This document shows, piece after piece, positions 44,901 to 56,029 of a DNA stretch of 64,000 nucleotides. The translations under genes and the position numbers were made by a program. Below the pieces are notes generated by a model that saw nothing but the letters and a program-made list of their open reading frames with translations, was not told where the DNA came from and did no database searches. The DNA is from Mastigamoeba balamuthi. Its lineage: Eukaryota; Evosea; Mastigamoebida; Mastigamoebidae. Position 1 is the stretch's first letter. Each line of letters starts with the position of its first letter. The DNA is taken from positions 598,244 to 662,243 of the forward strand of contig CACRSC010000075.1 of assembly GCA_902651635.1 (NCBI GenBank), written 5' to 3'.

Positions 44901-45963
44901 CGCGAGGCCGACGGCGCCCAGGGCGACGCGCAGCCCCGCGCCGCTGGCGGCGCACTTCTCGTCGCGCGCGTTGATGACGCCCGGGCGGCAGAGCAGCAGC
45001 CCGAGGAAGGCGCCCGCGGCGGGCATCACGACGGCGCGGACGCAGTAGGCGAGCAGCTTGATGCCGCGGAGGACGCGCTGGTGGCCCAGGCCGCCCCTGC
45101 GGAGGTCCGCGAACTCGAGGCCCATGGCGGCGACGTAGACGGCGGCGGCGGCGAGCAGCGCGTAGGCGACGACCAGGCGCTGCGACTCGGTGGGCGCCGA
45201 GGCGTCGTGGACGTAGCGCGGGATCTGCGTGATGGCGTCGCCCCAGGCGGGCGAGCTGCGCAGCCAGACGAGCGAGATGGGCGCGCAGAGCACCGCGAGC
45301 AGCTCGACGGCGGCGACGAGCCACGGCATCCAGCGGGGCGCCCGCTGCGTCATCACCGCGTAGCTGATGCGCATCAGGATCGAGTAGCTCGTCTTCCAGA
45401 ACCCTGCGCGAGTCGAGCGCACCGCGCGTGCGCCGTGTGAGCCGCTGCCCCCCGTGCAGGGTAGTTTTTCCAAGTCCGCTGGGCATGCCGGGAAGTGTGC
45501 ATCTTCCGAGAAGAGTCGCAGGCGCGCACGAGCGCGCACTCAACGCGATTACCAGCACCGCTTAGGGCGAAGGTTACCGCGTTGGCTTATCGCATAGTGC
45601 GCTACCCCCGAGTGCCCGAAATGTCTGGCGATGCCCCTTTGCGTCGCGAATACCTCCCGTGGACTTCCGTCGTTCCTCGCATCCGCGAGGGGGAAGCACC
45701 GGCGGAAGGAGTGACGGGGGGAGGGAGGGGCGGTGGGAACGAGCGCCAGCACGTGTCGCCCCGCTAGCCCCCGGAGAGGAGCGGAGGGGAGCGAAGGGGA
45801 GGCGATTATCGGGTGTACCAGTCTCGAAGGAGTCGCTCCAGGCGTAGGAGGTGCCGCTCGAGTACGAGGCCTCGGACGAGGTCCCCGCGATGTTGTTGAG
45901 CTCGATGTCCCGCACGTCGTTGGCCCCCGGCTCGGGGGCCACCTTTGTCGACCGCAGCGACAT
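38973..45963 (-). CDS. TmcB-TPR / PAS / class III adenylate cyclase, multi-spanning membrane protein
   Basis: A large gene of about nine exons, near 1,900 residues. The ATG at 45963 gives a short cytosolic start (MSLRSTKVAPEPG), then several membrane helices in exons at about 45410-44850 and 44805-44580. A TmcB/TmcC-type TPR region (44453-43690: LRRCYNQRGGELDPSVAATA, FPESPFVHLLHGVLLIELQ) follows, then a charged linker, more helices and an extracellular loop with N-glycosylation sites (42600-41300). A PAS domain follows (about 41080-40470). The cyclase domain (40400-39645) has ILFADIVGFTQM and IGDCYMA (metal Asp residues), the adenine-selective Lys in EKIKTIGD, the Asp in YDLWGDSVNVA, and the transition-state Asn and Arg (NVA, then RMES after the intron), so it is predicted to be an active adenylate cyclase making cAMP. 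The tail is Gln-rich. This architecture is known from amoebozoans and heteroloboseans. Confidence 0.86.
39837..39910. repeat. Perfect 37-bp tandem duplication in a cyclase-gene intron
   Basis: Two adjacent identical 37-bp copies (39837-39873 and 39874-39910) containing GTGGGTGACCGGAAATTCAG. They lie in the roughly 340-nt intron that splits the cyclase catalytic domain. Confidence 0.97.
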
Positions 45964-46442
45964 CTCCGGCGGGGGTGATCGGAGGGCGGGGGATGGAGGG
46001 GTAGGGAAAGCAGGGGTTGGGGGGGCAGCGGTGCGAGCGAGGGGGTGATCTGACTGCCCAGGCGCCTTTTGCTGGTCAGCTCACGGCTCCTCGCTGGGAA
46101 TCAGCGGTAGAGCCTGGCGAAGGCGAGGGGGCTGTCTGGAGGTGGCCCTCTGTAACTACGCGAGAGGAGAGAGTTGTGGCGACCGGATCACGCGGAAGAG
46201 GCGCCGGGGACTATAAATAGCGGGGGCCCAGAACGGCAGCATTTGAAGAGTCTCGCATTCTCTCGTTGCGGCACTTTACCTGTTGCAATTCCGCCCCTCC
46301 CCAGCAGCGGCATCGCCCTCTGGCGGGCGAGGCACAGAACGCCCTCCGCGCGGATCCACGCCGGCCCCGTCCTGGAAACCCCCGAGTTCCGCGGAAATCC
46401 GTTAGTCTCTGCTCCCCGGCTTCCTTGCCCGTCCGCGGACTT
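45964..46442. other. Intergenic region upstream of the adenylate cyclase gene
   Basis: About 480 bp between the cyclase start and the 3' end of the LRR/A9 gene, both on the minus strand. It contains CTATAAATAG at about 46211-46220, which reads as a TATA-like sequence on both strands but is some 250 nt from the cyclase ATG. No exon is recognised. Confidence 0.45.
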
Positions 46443-49400
46443 CTAGTCGTCGAAGAGCATCCGCAGCGCCAGCACGGCCACGTCGCGCTCGTCGGCGCCG
46501 GCGGCCGCCGCGCGGAACACGTCGACGCCGTCGTCGAGCGACAGCCCTGCGTCGTCGTCGCAGCGCACGGCGAGCCTGCAGCCCCCGAAGCGCTCGTAGG
46601 CGAAGACCTGCGCGCCGTCCGACGCCCGCGTGACGCGTAGGCGCCGGCCGTCGGCGTCGGCGTCGACGACGTGCTCCTCGGGGTACGGCAGCTCGACGCG
46701 CACGGCCCCGCTGGCCACCAGCGCCCGCGCGGCGCGCAGCAGCGCCTCGTCGGCGCGCACGCGCTCTGTCGACGCGCAGACGGGCGACCCGACGGCGCCG
46801 TCGTCGCGCACGGGCGTGTACGTCACGCGCAGCTCGCAGCCCACGTCGTCGACGCTGCACGCGTACTCGCAGCGCGCCTGCCCGGCGACCGGCGCGAACC
46901 TCGTCGACGGCGGCGCGCGGCGCTCCCAGGCGTAGAGGCTGCGGCCCTCGCGGCCCCCGGCGTAGACGGGCACCGCGCGCACGACGCTGCGGTTCGTGGG
47001 CGGCGACGGCGTGCACCTCACATCGAGCATCATGGCCCTCGGGGGCACTGGGAGGCGTCAGGCGAGGGGCAGAGCGAGCGGGCGCTTACGGCTCTGGACG
47101 AGGGCCGTGGCGGTCGAGGGGGTGGGGGCGCCGGTGCGGCCCTGGGCGTCGCGGGGCGTGACGAGCGCGCGGATGTGGTAGCCGGTGTCCTCGGGGCGCA
47201 GGACCAGCGCGGGGCCCGCGGGGGCGCCGGGCAGCGGCTCGAAGACGTCGGGCGCCAGCTCGCCGGACCGCTGCCACTCGTAGGCGGCCCTCTGCGGCGC
47301 CGCGTCCTCGAACGTCGCCCTGCACCGGACCTCGCACCCCTCGCACGCCTCCCCGCTGACCTCTGCCGCCGCCACGCGCGGCAGCCCTGCGCTCCCCCCG
47401 AGAGGAGTCAGCAGAGCCGAGGGGGGGAGCAGGGGAGGGGCAGGGGGCGCACTGGGGTGGATAGGGTCCGTGGGGGCCGACGAGGCCGCGGGGCCCACGG
47501 CGCCGTCGACGCGGGCGGGCGTGTAGCGGAAGACGAGCCGGCAGCCCTCGTCCTCGCGTGTCGCCGCGTACGTGCGCGCGCAGGCGCCCGCGATGGCCTC
47601 GCAGGCGCCGTCGGGGCGCAGGCGCTCCCACGAGAAGAAGCTCGCGCCCTCGGTGCCGCCGACGTACGCGGCGCTGCCGGCCAGCACGGGCAGCCCGTCC
47701 ATCTGCCGCGACTCGACCCGCACGCTCACATGCACCGCGCGCGGCTGCGCGGGCTGCACGGCGTCGGTCTCGGCGAAGACCGTGTCGCCCTGCACGTCGT
47801 CCATGCGGCGCGGGGCGTACCAGAACCGCAGGCGGCGGCCCACGTCCTCGGCGCGCGGCGCGTAGACGAGCGACCCCGCGGCGCTGGGGATGTCGGCCCA
47901 CAGCACGGGCGCCGCGCACGAGCGCTGCCAGCCGAACAGCGAGCGGCCGGGGCGCCCGCCGAAGTACTCGGGGCGCGCGCGCAGGTCGGCGCACTCGGTG
48001 GCCGGGAGCCCCGCGAGCTCCGCGACGCGCGCGCGGGGCAGCGCGGCGCGGACAGGGCTGAGCGTCGTCGCCTGCGTGGGGTCGCCCGTGGCGCCGTCGC
48101 TGCGCACGGGCGTGTAGCGGGCGACGAGGTAGTAGCCCACGTCGTCGATGCGCGCCGTGTACTTCTGCTCGTGCAGGGGGGGGGGGGGCGTTAGTGCAGG
48201 ACAGAAGAGAGAGAGTGTGTGTGAGGGCGGCGCAGTGCGGACTCTCTTGCGGGCGTGCGGGATGGCCACGGTCTCCTCGCTGCTGGGGTCCCGTCGCAGC
48301 CACTGGCGGGGGGAGCAGAGCAGAGTGAGCGCTGGTGAGGGGCCCTGCGGGGTGGGGGCAGCACGCGCCTGTATGGTGCTCTTGCCCTCGACGCCGCCAA
48401 AGTACTCGACGGTGACCTCGAGCGCCTCGCCCTCCTCGGGCTTCCCCGTCATCGTGATCGTCAGCACCTGCGGCTTGGCTGCGCGGCAGACGCCCTCTTG
48501 AGACCCAGGCCACCCTGGAGCCCCTCGTGCAACTCACCTGGGCTGATCTTCTGCGTCCTGACGGTCACCACGTCGCCCTGCACTCCTGCGTGGGCGCTCT
48601 GAGCGCGAGAGAAGGGAACATAAAGAGAGCAGCGGCAGCGGTACCTCTGCAGTCGACGGGGGTGATCTCGAGCAGGAGGCTGGCGCCGACGTCCTCGAGG
48701 CACGGCAGGTACGTGTCCGTGACGGCGTCGGGCACGTCGTCGGCGGCGCCATCCTCCTGCACGCGGTGCCACTTGTAGAGGTGCGTGCCCTCGACGTCCT
48801 TGCCCTCGTAGCGCCCCAGCTGTATCACGAGCCTCTCGCCCTCGGTGAACCGCCCGCGCACGGTGCCCCCGTGTATCACCGGCTTGACTGCGCCGCACGC
48901 GAGCCCGAGTGTGAGCACAGAGCGAGCGAGCGAGTGGGAGTGGGCCGCGCACTCGGCTGGACTGGGCCCGCCGTCGCGGACATCTGCACGGGGCCGCGGA
49001 CGCCATCGGAGCGGACGGGCGTGCACTCGAGTGTCACGCAGGCGCCGATGTCGCACTCGCGCAGGCGGCAGGTGGGCCCCGTGGCGATGATCTCGGTGGC
49101 CCCGCTCGAGGCCGTCTTGACCCAGTGCAGCAGCGACCGGCCCTCGACGCCGCCCGAGTAGCTGTAGCACGCCTCCAGCGTCGCGTCCTCGACGAGCTCG
49201 CCGGCGATGCGCAGGCCGTCGACGCTGGGCCGCACGGCGCGGATGGCCTCCGTGACGAGGTAGACGAGCGAGGGCTGCTGTCCCTGCGGCGGCCACGTGC
49301 GGCACTGCAGGATCAGGCACGAGCCGATGTCGTCGGTGCACGGCGTGTACTCGCGGCGCGCGGCGTAGGCGATGGCGCGCGTGTAGCCGTGGCGGTCGAC

Positions 49401-50728
49401 GCGGAACCACTGGTAGTGGCACGCGCCGCCCGCGGTCCGCGACGACGTGGCCTTGTGCACGTGCTCGCAGGCGAAGTTGACGACGGCCTTGAGCTCGCTC
49501 TGCTCCTCGAACTCGCCCTCGATCCTCCCCGTCGAGAACCTGCCACGAGCCCGCGGTGCCGTGTCGGCGCGGGAGGGGCGCTGGCTGGCTGGGCTCACTT
49601 GCAGGCCGTCCTGCGGGTGTTGGAGAACTGCTTCTCGTCGAGGAACGCGCTGCAGTGGTCCGCGATGCGGTCGAGCGAGTCGGGCAGCGGCATTCCCTCT
49701 CGGGCGGCGATGGCGGGGCGGCCCAGCACGGCCTGCGCCTGCGCGAGGCACTCGGGGCCCACGGCGACGCCGTCGACCTGCTCCAGCTGCTCGCCGACCA
49801 CAGCGACCGCGAAGGCGCCGCACAGCGCGGACCTCGCCACGGGGTTGCCTGCGAGCCTCAGCGTCTTCAGGGGGGAGGAGGGAGGGCTGATGAGCGACAC
49901 AGGCCCCGGGAGGCGCGGGAGGCGCGGGAGGCGCGTGGCATTTGGGCTCTCACGACGAGCGAGGGCAGCGGGGGGAAACCCTCGAAAGTGCGCAGGTCGT
50001 TGTCCGAGGCGAACAGAGCGCGGAGGTTCGGCAACGGCGGCAGCCCGGCGAGGCTCCGGAGCTGGTTCCCGCTGATCGAGAGCACCTGCACGATGCTGTT
50101 AAACGGCCCGACGCACCACGGCAGCGCTACTCGACAGAGTTGTTTGCTTTGTTGTTTTGTTTTGGTTTTTGTTTTTTTTTGTTACGTATGAACGCGTTGG
50201 TTACGTTGCGCAACTTCGCAGAACACATAAATTGCCACGTTTGCTATTTTGCGGCAGGCGGGAATCGATCCGCCGACCTCGCAATGTCGGAGCAGAGCAG
50301 AGCAGGAGGGACTAGGGGCGCACCTGTAGCTCTGGCAGCTGCGGGAACCCGCAGAGCGTCCTCAGCGCGTTGCCCGTCAGGTGCAGCTCCTGCAGCACCG
50401 CCCCCCGTATCGTCAAAAGGATCTGGAAAATACAGCACCCCACCTCGAGGCCCGGCAGCGGCGGGAGGCCGGCGACGGTCTCGAGGGCGTTGGTGGAGAC
50501 GTCGAGGACGCGGAGGGCGGGCAGGGCCGCGAAGCCCGCGAGGGAGCGGAGGGCGTTGTCGCGGAGGCTCACAGTCTGCCAGCGCGCGCTCCACCGCACC
50601 TGCGCCAGCGCCGTCAGGCCGCGCCCCGACAGCCGCGCCAGCGCAGCCTCGGCCGCCTCCCGCGTGCGGCGGTCGCGCGCGGCCTCGGCGGCGGCGCTCA
50701 GCCTGCGCGGAGCGTCGTACAGCGCCAT
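46443..50728 (-). CDS. AIR9-like protein: leucine-rich repeats plus A9 repeats
   Basis: A multi-exon gene, roughly 1,100 residues. The N-terminus (ATG 50728) is a helical stretch, then SDS22-like LRRs: VSLRDNALRSLAGFAALPAL, LDVSTNALETVAGL, ELHLTGNALRTLCGF, LSISGNQLRSLAGL and FASDNDLRTFEGF. After an LRR cap come repeated Ig-like A9 units with the hallmark GG-x-EGxS-x(2)-W and DxGxxL...YTPVR: YSGGVEGRSLLHWVK, YFGGVEGKSTIQ, YVGGTEGASFFSWERL, YAGGREGRSLYAWERR. The conserved-looking C-terminal region ends ERDVAVLALRMLFDD. Plant and trypanosomatid AIR9 has LRRs and A9 repeats and associates with cortical microtubules, so a cytoskeletal role is inferred. The Ser-rich microtubule-binding N-terminus of plant AIR9 is missing. 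One in-frame, stop-free 54-nt intron lies near 50440. Confidence 0.8.
50246..50290 (-). other. Hairpin resembling a tRNA 3' half, inside an intron
   Basis: Within an intron of the LRR/A9 gene, the minus strand reads AGGTCGGCGGATCGATTC then CCGCCTGCCGCA, like a T-arm plus acceptor end. No matching 5' half (GCGGCAG) is found nearby, the T-arm pairs only with an 8-nt loop, and T54 is A. It is either a tRNA-derived fragment or a chance hairpin. Confidence 0.25.
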
Positions 50729-51195
50729 GCGGGTGCGTCGCTTTAATTTGGGGGCCGTGACGTGGTAGATATTCGGGCAAATATCTGGGAAGCTGGATCT
50801 CGCCTGTCACATCACCCCCAGGCTCCTCTCCGCTCGAGCCAAGGAAGCGCACGCGCGCCGCTGCTGCAGGGCCTCCGAGAGGTGTGGGCTCTACACGTGT
50901 CAGACGGTGGGGTGGCAAGCCGGAGAAGACTTCTTCCAGCATTTCCCGCTCATCGTGCGGGGGAGGGGTCAGAAAAGATCAATTGATCTGCAGAGGATGA
51001 TTCTGGAGGGAATCTCACTCTTACGTCAGCCGCGGGATATTTCTTTTCATTGGACTTAAGTGGATTCGTTGCGTCCCTGCAGTCGTGCGTGCAGTGCTCC
51101 TGCCCGGGGGGGAGAGATCGTCCTCTGCTCTCTGCCCGCCTGCTGCTGACCAGGGGGCCCCTCCACTCGTTGCGTGCCGCCCCCGCCCTGCGCAG
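50729..51195. other. Divergent promoter region between the LRR/A9 gene and E1
   Basis: About 470 bp between the LRR/A9 ATG (minus) and the first plausible E1 exon (plus). It contains a perfect palindromic GATATT element at 50767-50786 and GGATATTTC at about 51035-51044. Confidence 0.5.
50767..50786 (-). promoter_or_regulatory. Palindromic GATATT element upstream of the LRR/A9 gene
   Basis: AGATATTCGGGCAAATATCT is an inverted repeat (AGATATT and AATATCT, 6-nt spacer) lying 38 nt upstream of the ATG at 50728. It is related to the elements at 20308, 26446 and 34172. Confidence 0.45.
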
Positions 51196-51508
51196 GCCGA
51201 GCTGTCCGAGGGCCGCACAGAGACACCCGCGAGAACGAGCACCGCCAGCCACAAGCGCGACCACTCCCCGGGGCCCGACCGCGACGGCCAGCCCGAGGCC
51301 AAGCACCGCAGAACGCACCCCGCTCAGGTCCGTTTTCTCCTCTGGCGGCGGGGCTGTTTTTTGTTTTTTTTGTTCCTTTGCGCGATACAAATGAATTCGG
51401 TTCGCGCGGGAATCTGGATAATCTCGGGGACAGCAAACGAACACGCGCGGATTTGCTTTGGAGGCTAACACGAAAAACACTGCTCAGGGCGAGGGGACGC
51501 ACACGACG

Positions 51509-54500
51509 ATGGAGGTCGAGCGCGCAAGCTCCGCCGGGGGCAACGACAGGAAGATCGACGAGAGCCTCTACAGCAGGCAGCTCTACGCGCTGGGCCGCGA
51601 GGCGCAGGGGCGGCTGGCAGCCTCGAGCGTGCTCGTCGTCAACGCGCGCGGCCTCGGCGCCGAGATCGCCAAGAACATCATCCTCATGGGCGTCCGCCAG
51701 GTCTCGCTCCACGACCCGGAGCCCGTCGAGATGGCCGACCTCGTCTCGCAGGCGCGCACCCCCGAACCCCCGCGTGCCCCCGAATTCAAATTCAATTTGC
51801 GGCACAATTTGCAAGTGATTTGACTTTCTCTGGCTGGGGGGGCCGCGCACGCGCAGTTTTACCTCAACGGGACCGACATCGGCAAGCCGAGGGCTGCGGC
51901 CTGCGTGGAGAAGTTCGCGGAGCTCAACCCGCACGTCGACGTCAACGTGGTTACGGGCGCCATCGACGCGGCGCTGGTTTCTCGCTACCAGGCAAAATCC
52001 CAAATATCTCACGCAATATCTCCACACGCCAACTAACGAGAATCCCCCCCGATGTGACACCGGCACGCCACAGGTCGTCGTGCTGACGGGCTCGACGCTG
52101 GCGACGGCGGTGTCGCTGGACCGCATGTGCGTGCAGCACGGGGCGCGGTTCCTGTGGGCCGACACCAAGGGCGTGTTCGCGTTCGCGTTCAACGACTTTG
52201 GGCCCGAGTTCACCGTCCACGACGCGACGGGCGAGCAGCCGCTGACGTACCTCGTCGCGGCCGTCACCCAGGAGCAGAGCGCCGTCGTCAGCATCATCGA
52301 GGACCAGCGCTTCGAGCTCGAGCCCGGCGCCCGCGTCACCTTCTCGAGCGTCGAGGGCATGCCCGAGCTCAACTTCGACAAGGTGCCGCATTCCGATTCC
52401 TGGGGAGGGGAGAGATACGCGTATCTCCTGCACGCTGTGCTCAAATCCAGATACCCCCCGCGGAATATCGCTCCTCCCTGCAGATCACCAACCCGGAGCC
52501 GTACATTGTCAAGACGGCGGGGCGCAACACGTTCCAGATCAACGCGGACACGTCGAAGCTGAAGCCGTACGTGGGCGGCGGGTACGTGACCGAGGTGAAG
52601 GCGGCCAAGACGATGGCGTTTGCGCCGCTGGAGAAGTCGGTGGCCGAGCCCGGGGCCATCGAGCCCACGGACTTTGCCAAGGACGGCCGCCAGTACCAGC
52701 TGCTGCTCGCCTTCAGGGCCCTCTGGCGCTGGATGGAGGAGCACGCGGGCGCCCTGCCCCGCCTCCGCAACGACGTGCGTCCCTCTGCGTCCCCACCCCG
52801 TGTCTCCCTGCGCTTCTGGCTGTTTATTTCTTGCGTGCCTGCGGGTGTCCCATATTTGTGGTTTGCCGATATGTTGTGGGCTGATTCTTGATGGGCGTAC
52901 GTTTCGTGGTGGGCGCAAAAATGCGCGCTTTGGTGCGTGGCGGTGATTTCAAAAACAAATTGGTCAGAAATTCGAAACCTGACTTCGACTGATGACCTTA
53001 GCTCTAGCTGAGCCAGCACGAAAGCAATCAATTGCTTTTTGCTGGTCTGGCCACTTAAGGGAATTTGGCTGCTTTTTCTTTTGCCTGCGTTGCGTCAGCT
53101 GGGGCGATGTCTCATCCGCCCCCCAGGAGGACGCCGAGGCCGTGGTGCGCATCGCGAGGGAGCTGAACAGCGCGGCGCCCGAGGACCGCCGCCTGCAGGT
53201 GGACGAGGCGCTGGTGCGGCAGCTGTCGCACCTGGCGTGCGGCGGCATGTCGCCGACGGACACGTTCCTGGGCGGCGTCGTGTCGCAGGAGGTCATCAAG
53301 GCCTGCACGGGCAAGTACACGCCCGTCCGCCAGTGGCTGCTCTGGGACGCCGTCGAGGTGCTGCCCGACGTGCCCGCGGGGACCCCGGCGTCGGAGTTCG
53401 CGCCCATCGGCTCGCGCTACGACCGGCAGATCGCGCTGCTGGGGCGCGGGCTGCAGGAGCGCGTCGAGAACGCGCGGTACTTCCTGGTGGGCGCGGGGGC
53501 CATCGGGTGCGAGGTGCTCAAGGTGTGGGCGATGATGGGGCTGGGGTCGGGCAGCGCCGGCCAGGTGCACGTGACGGACATGGACGTCATCGAGCGCTCG
53601 AACCTCAGCAGGCAGTTCCTCTTCCGCGAGCGCGACGTCGAGAAGCTCAAGTCCGAGACGGCCGCCAACGCCGTCCGCCGCATGAACCCCAACCTCCACA
53701 TCACCCACTACGCCCTCCGCGTCGGCGGCGAGTCCGAGTGTCCGCAGCCCCTGCTCCCGCCCTCCTGTCATCCCCTGCGCCCGCTGCAATGACGTGGCGC
53801 AGGCATTTCTCGAAATTCTCGGATGTGGCACTGACCCCGGGGGAGGGCGCAGCGGTGTACAACGAGCAGTTCTACGCGAGCCTGGACGGCGTGTGCACGG
53901 CGCTGGACAACTTTGACGCGCGGCGGTACGTGGACATGCAGTGCGTGGCCAACGGCAAGCCGATGCTGGACAGCGGGACGCTGGGGCCCAAGGGCAACAC
54001 GCAGGTGGTCGTGCCGCACCTGACGGAGAACTACGGCGCCTCGAACGACCCGCCCGAGAAGAGCATCCCGCTCTGCACGCTGCACCACTTCCCGCACCAG
54101 ATCGAGCACTGCATCCAGTGGGCGCGCGACAAGTGGGCCGGGCTTTTTGCCGACGACATCGAGGCCATCGCGGAGTACCTCGAGCAGCCCGGCTTCCTCG
54201 AGTCGCTCGAGGCCCGCGGCAGCGGCGAGCGCGTCAAGGTGCTCGGGCACATGTACGCCAACCTCGTCACGGACCGCACCGTCACGTGGGCCGACTGCCT
54301 CCGCTGGGCCCGCGTGCTCTTTGAGCAGTGCTTCGCCAACGACATTGCGCAGCTCCTCTTCCAGTTCCCCGCCGACTCCAAGACCTCCGAGGGCCGTAAG
54401 TCAATTGCTCTTCCTCTTTCTGGGGTATTTCCCGGAATACGGGGGGCTTCCAGGAATCTTGGAATCTTGGGACCTGATGTTTTTGGGGGGCCTGGGCAGT

Positions 54501-55482
54501 GAGCTTCTGGAGCCCGCCCAAGAGGTGCCCGCACCCGCTGGTCTACGACCCGACGGACGAGTCGCACGTGTCGTTTGTGGTGGCAGCGGCGCAGCTGCGC
54601 GCGTACAACTTCGGCATCGAGCCCGGGGGCTGCGCGCCGGCGGACCTCGAGGCTGCGCTGCAGGGCCTCGCGGTGCCCACGTTCAAGCCCGCCTCTGCCT
54701 CTGCGCGCCCCTCGACCGACGCCGCGGCCGCTGCGGGCGAGGGCGCCAAGGCCGAGGAGGCCCCGGCGCTGGCGCCCGACGACGCCGAGGCGGAGCGGTA
54801 CCTGAGCGCGCTGCCCAAGCCGGCGGAGCTGCGGGCGCTGCACCCGGCGCCGGCGGTGTTCGAGAAGGACGACGACGGCAACTACCACATGGCGTTTGTG
54901 ACGGCGTGCTCGAACCTGCGCGCGAGCAACTACAAGATACCGCACGCGGACTTCCAGCGGACCAAGCAGATCGCGGGCAAGATCATCCCGGCGATGATCT
55001 CGACGACGGCCGTCGTCAGCGGCCTGCAGTGCATCGAGCTGCTCAAGGCGCTGCAGAGGAAGCCGCTGGCGGCGTACAAGAACGGCTACGTCAACCTCGC
55101 GCTGCCGCTGTTCGCCTTCAGCGAGCCCATCGCGGCGCCGAGGCGCAAGGTGCGCGAGGGGTGGGAGTGGACGCTCTGGGACCAGATCGAGATACGCGGC
55201 GACATCACGCTGGCCGAGTTCCTCGCGCAGCTGCGGGACAAGTACAAGATCGAGCCGTCGATGGTCTCGTGCGGGTCGGCGATGATCCACTCGGGGTTCA
55301 TCGGCGGCGAGAAGCTCAGGACGAGGCTCGAGACGAAGCTCTCGCGCATCGTCGAGGACGTCACCAAGGCGCCCATCCCGCCCGACCGCCGCTCGCTCAT
55401 CTTCGAGATGTGCTGCACGCGCCTCGAGGACGACACCGACGTCGACGTGCCGCCCATCAAGTACATCCTCACCTCGTGCTGA
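51509..55482 (+). CDS. UBA1: Ubiquitin-activating enzyme E1
   Basis: The enzyme that adenylates ubiquitin and passes it as a thioester to E2s. The exon at 51487-51751 has [17 protein letters not shown]. Others carry [13 protein letters not shown] (from 51857), [12 protein letters not shown] (from 52074), the first catalytic Cys half-domain, the active adenylation domain ([30 protein letters not shown]), the catalytic Cys motif [17 protein letters not shown] (about 54070) and a C-terminal ubiquitin-fold domain ending YILTSC. The full length is about 1,000 residues, as expected. The ATG at 51509 is the first good one, but an upstream exon 51196-51327 joins in phase and encodes a basic, NLS-like stretch (KRDHSPGPDRDGQPEAKHRR), as in animal E1, so the true start may be further upstream. 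The introns at 51752-51856 and 51992-52073 appear to have GC donors. Confidence 0.93.
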
Positions 55483-55738
55483 GGTCCCCCAAGGCCCCAG
55501 AGCAGAGAAAACCCCCGCGAGTAACCCACCGCCCCCTCCCCTCCCCCCCCCCCNNNNNNNNNNCGGCCCTGCTGCTGCTGCTGCTGCTCGCTCACCCTCC
55601 CGCCCAGAGGAGCACGCGGACCGGTCAGACAAACAAAACAACAGCACACATGTCAGGCAGCTTTACCGCGCCGCGGTCTCCCGGCCTCTCACCGACCGAC
55701 CGACGAACAAAATAAGTTGAGTGTCCGGGGGTGTCCCT
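55483..55738. other. Convergent 3' region between E1 and a minus-strand gene, with a gap
   Basis: Short region where two genes end face to face. It contains a C-run followed by a gap at 55554-55563 and CTG repeats. No gene is seen. Confidence 0.6.
55554..55563. other. Assembly gap (10 N)
   Basis: Ten undetermined bases after a poly-C run; probably a placeholder of unknown true size. Confidence 1.
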
Positions 55739-55990
55739 CTAATTGTACGGCGCCGCCTGGATCTGGAGCGGCGCGAGGACCGGCGGCTGCACCATCGGCG
55801 GCGGGGCCATCGCGTAGGGCATGCCGAGCGGCACAAAGGACGCGGGCGACCCCATCAGGGGCATCACGCGGGGCATCAGGACGGGGCACTGCCGCAGCAT
55901 CGCCGGCGACAGCTGCGCCATCTGCATCTGGTAGTCGAGCGCGCTGGGGAACCCCATGCCCACGGGGCTCAATCCCCATCCATCGCCAGG

Positions 55991-56029
<39 letters not shown>

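Noticed and set aside
46211-46220. CTATAAATAG as a TATA box for the adenylate cyclase gene
   Set aside because: It lies about 250 nt from the start codon, reads similarly on both strands, and no transcription start is known; reported only as intergenic content.
46671-48194. Long plus-strand open frame opposite the A9-repeat gene
   Set aside because: Shadow frame with no domain; the minus-strand frame shows periodic A9 motifs.
50246-50290. A complete tRNA gene in the LRR/A9 gene intron
   Set aside because: Only a 3'-half-like sequence is visible; the 5' acceptor strand and D-arm are missing within 100 nt.
50408-50461. Reading the LRR/A9 gene straight through 50408-50461 as coding
   Set aside because: The stretch is stop-free but breaks the LRR periodicity; removing a 54-nt GT-AG intron restores GLPPLPGLE-ELHLTGN.
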